This document shows, piece after piece, positions 5,218-5,840 of a DNA stretch of 5,840 nt. The notes beneath the pieces were generated by a model, which saw only the letters and a list, made by a program, of their open reading frames with translations, searched no databases and was not told the DNA's origin. Position numbers and translations under genes: made by a program. The stretch lies in NCBI GenBank assembly GCA_947454695.1, contig CANGMW010000169.1, forward strand, positions 1-5,840, in the 5' to 3' direction. Source of the stretch: Comamonadaceae bacterium (GTDB lineage: Bacteria; Pseudomonadota; Gammaproteobacteria; Burkholderiales; Burkholderiaceae_C). Each line of letters opens with the position of its first letter. The first letter of the stretch is position 1.

Positions 5218-5840
5218 ATGCCAGCTCAAAAGTCCAAGAAGCCTGCCAAGCCCGCTGCCAAACCGGCTGCCAAAACCACCGTCAAAAAAGCTGCCCCTGT
5301 GGCGGCCAAAAAGCCTGCGCCCAAAGCTGCCGTCAAACCGGTCGCCAAAAAAGCCATGCCCAAGGCCGTGACACCCGCAGCGAAAAAGCCGGTGGCCAAA
5401 ACTGCCACGAAAGCTTCCTCAGTGCCTGCTAAAAAATCACCTGCGCCCGTTGTAAAACCCAAAGCTGCGGCCAAAGCCAGCCCTGCTGACACCAAAAAAG
5501 TACTAGCCGCTGCTCTGGACAAGAAAAAAGCGGCCCCGCCCGCCAAAGCAGCAGCACCTGCGCCCGCCGCGGCCAAAGGTGCCAAGCGCGGACGCAAACC
5601 CAAGACCGCCGCCGGAACTGAAAGCAGTGACGATCTGGACCTGTCCGACATTGAAGCCGAATTTGCTGAAGAACCGGCTGCGGCGACAGGCGAAAAGGTC
5701 AAGCCGCTGCGTATGAAGATCAGCAAGGCCAAAGAACGCGCCTTGATGAAAGAGTTCGGCCTGGATGAAACCGTCCTCTCCGAAGAAGACCTGGCCAAGC
5801 GCCGTCAGCGCCTCAAGACCCTGATCACGCTGGGCAAGAC
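5218..5840 (+). CDS. rpoD: RNA polymerase primary sigma factor RpoD (sigma-70), N-terminal part, truncated by window end
   Basis: The first 207 codons of an open frame running off the window. Residues 1 to about 135 are low-complexity, built from Lys, Ala and Pro with repeated AAKP/KKPA-like units, and include an AT-hook-like KRGRKPK (123-129). A short acidic patch follows (SSDDLDLSDIEAEF, 136-149). From about residue 160 the sequence becomes normal globular protein: KVKPLRMKISKAKERALMK, then FGLDETVLSEEDL and LKTLITLGK. I recognise this as the start of the region 1.1-like part of Burkholderiales primary sigma factors. The core-binding and DNA-binding regions 1.2-4 lie outside the window. Position downstream of dnaG supports the call, since dnaG-rpoD is a conserved pair. 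The start has a good ribosome-binding site. It is likely driven by the TATAAT promoter at 4990 plus any read-through from dnaG. Identity rests on context and the 160-207 segment. Confidence 0.92.
   Translation, partial: MPAQKSKKPAKPAAKPAAKTTVKKAAPVAAKKPAPKAAVKPVAKKAMPKAVTPAAKKPVAKTATKASSVPAKKSPAPVVKPKAAAKASPADTKKVLAAALDKKKAAPPAKAAAPAPAAAKGAKRGRKPKTAAGTESSDDLDLSDIEAEFAEEPAAATGEKVKPLRMKISKAKERALMKEFGLDETVLSEEDLAKRRQRLKTLITLGK

Noticed and set aside
5001..5432. 143-codon + strand frame from TTG 5001 crossing the rpoD start
   Set aside because: No ribosome-binding site, odd Cys/Gln-rich composition after entering rpoD in the wrong frame, and overlap with the well-supported RpoD start at 5218.
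5226..5798. 190-codon - strand frame rich in Ala/Gly/Leu that looks membrane-like
   Set aside because: It is the complement of the Lys/Ala/Pro repeats of RpoD; the apparent hydrophobicity comes from antisense reading of AAG/GCC codons.

Overview
The window looks like chromosomal DNA from a betaproteobacterium of the order Burkholderiales, most likely Comamonadaceae (the Rhodoferax/Limnohabitans/Acidovorax neighbourhood). This rests on three recalled family features: a GC-rich primase whose N-terminus (MAIPQSF...) and zinc-finger surroundings match that group, a periplasmic Bug/TctC solute-binding protein of the kind greatly expanded in Burkholderiales, and an RpoD with a long Lys/Ala/Pro-rich N-terminal extension. 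No database search was possible.

Layout, all on the + strand. (1) 1-1842: a complete gamma-glutamyltransferase with a lipoprotein signal and a visible catalytic Thr, followed by a probable intrinsic terminator (1845-1875). (2) 1843-2018: an intergenic stretch with an 11-bp tandem repeat, a 38-codon ORF of doubtful status and an A9 tract. (3) 2019-2996: an orphan Bug/TctC solute-binding protein with a Tat-type signal. (4) 3102-4973 (alternative start 3081): DNA primase DnaG with complete zinc-binding and TOPRIM motifs. (5) 4974-5217: a gap of about 240 bp with a consensus -10 element (TATAAT) and a leader that can form competing RNA helices. (6) 5218 to the window edge: the N-terminal third or so of the primary sigma factor RpoD, cut off by the window end.

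dnaG-rpoD is the conserved core of the macromolecular-synthesis operon, which couples replication priming to transcription initiation. In many proteobacteria rpsU comes first. Here rpsU is not immediately upstream; the Bug and ggt genes lie there instead. These two are probably functionally unrelated to dnaG-rpoD: GGT would hydrolyse or transfer gamma-glutamyl groups in the cell envelope, and the Bug protein would capture a small organic acid in the periplasm. No clear terminator separates the Bug gene from dnaG, so read-through is possible.

No mobile element, CRISPR array, tRNA, rRNA or obviously new multi-gene system is visible. The points most worth a second look are the rpoD leader with mutually exclusive helices, the palindrome inside the rpoD promoter spacer, the basic tail of RpoD, and the hairpin touching the dnaG start.
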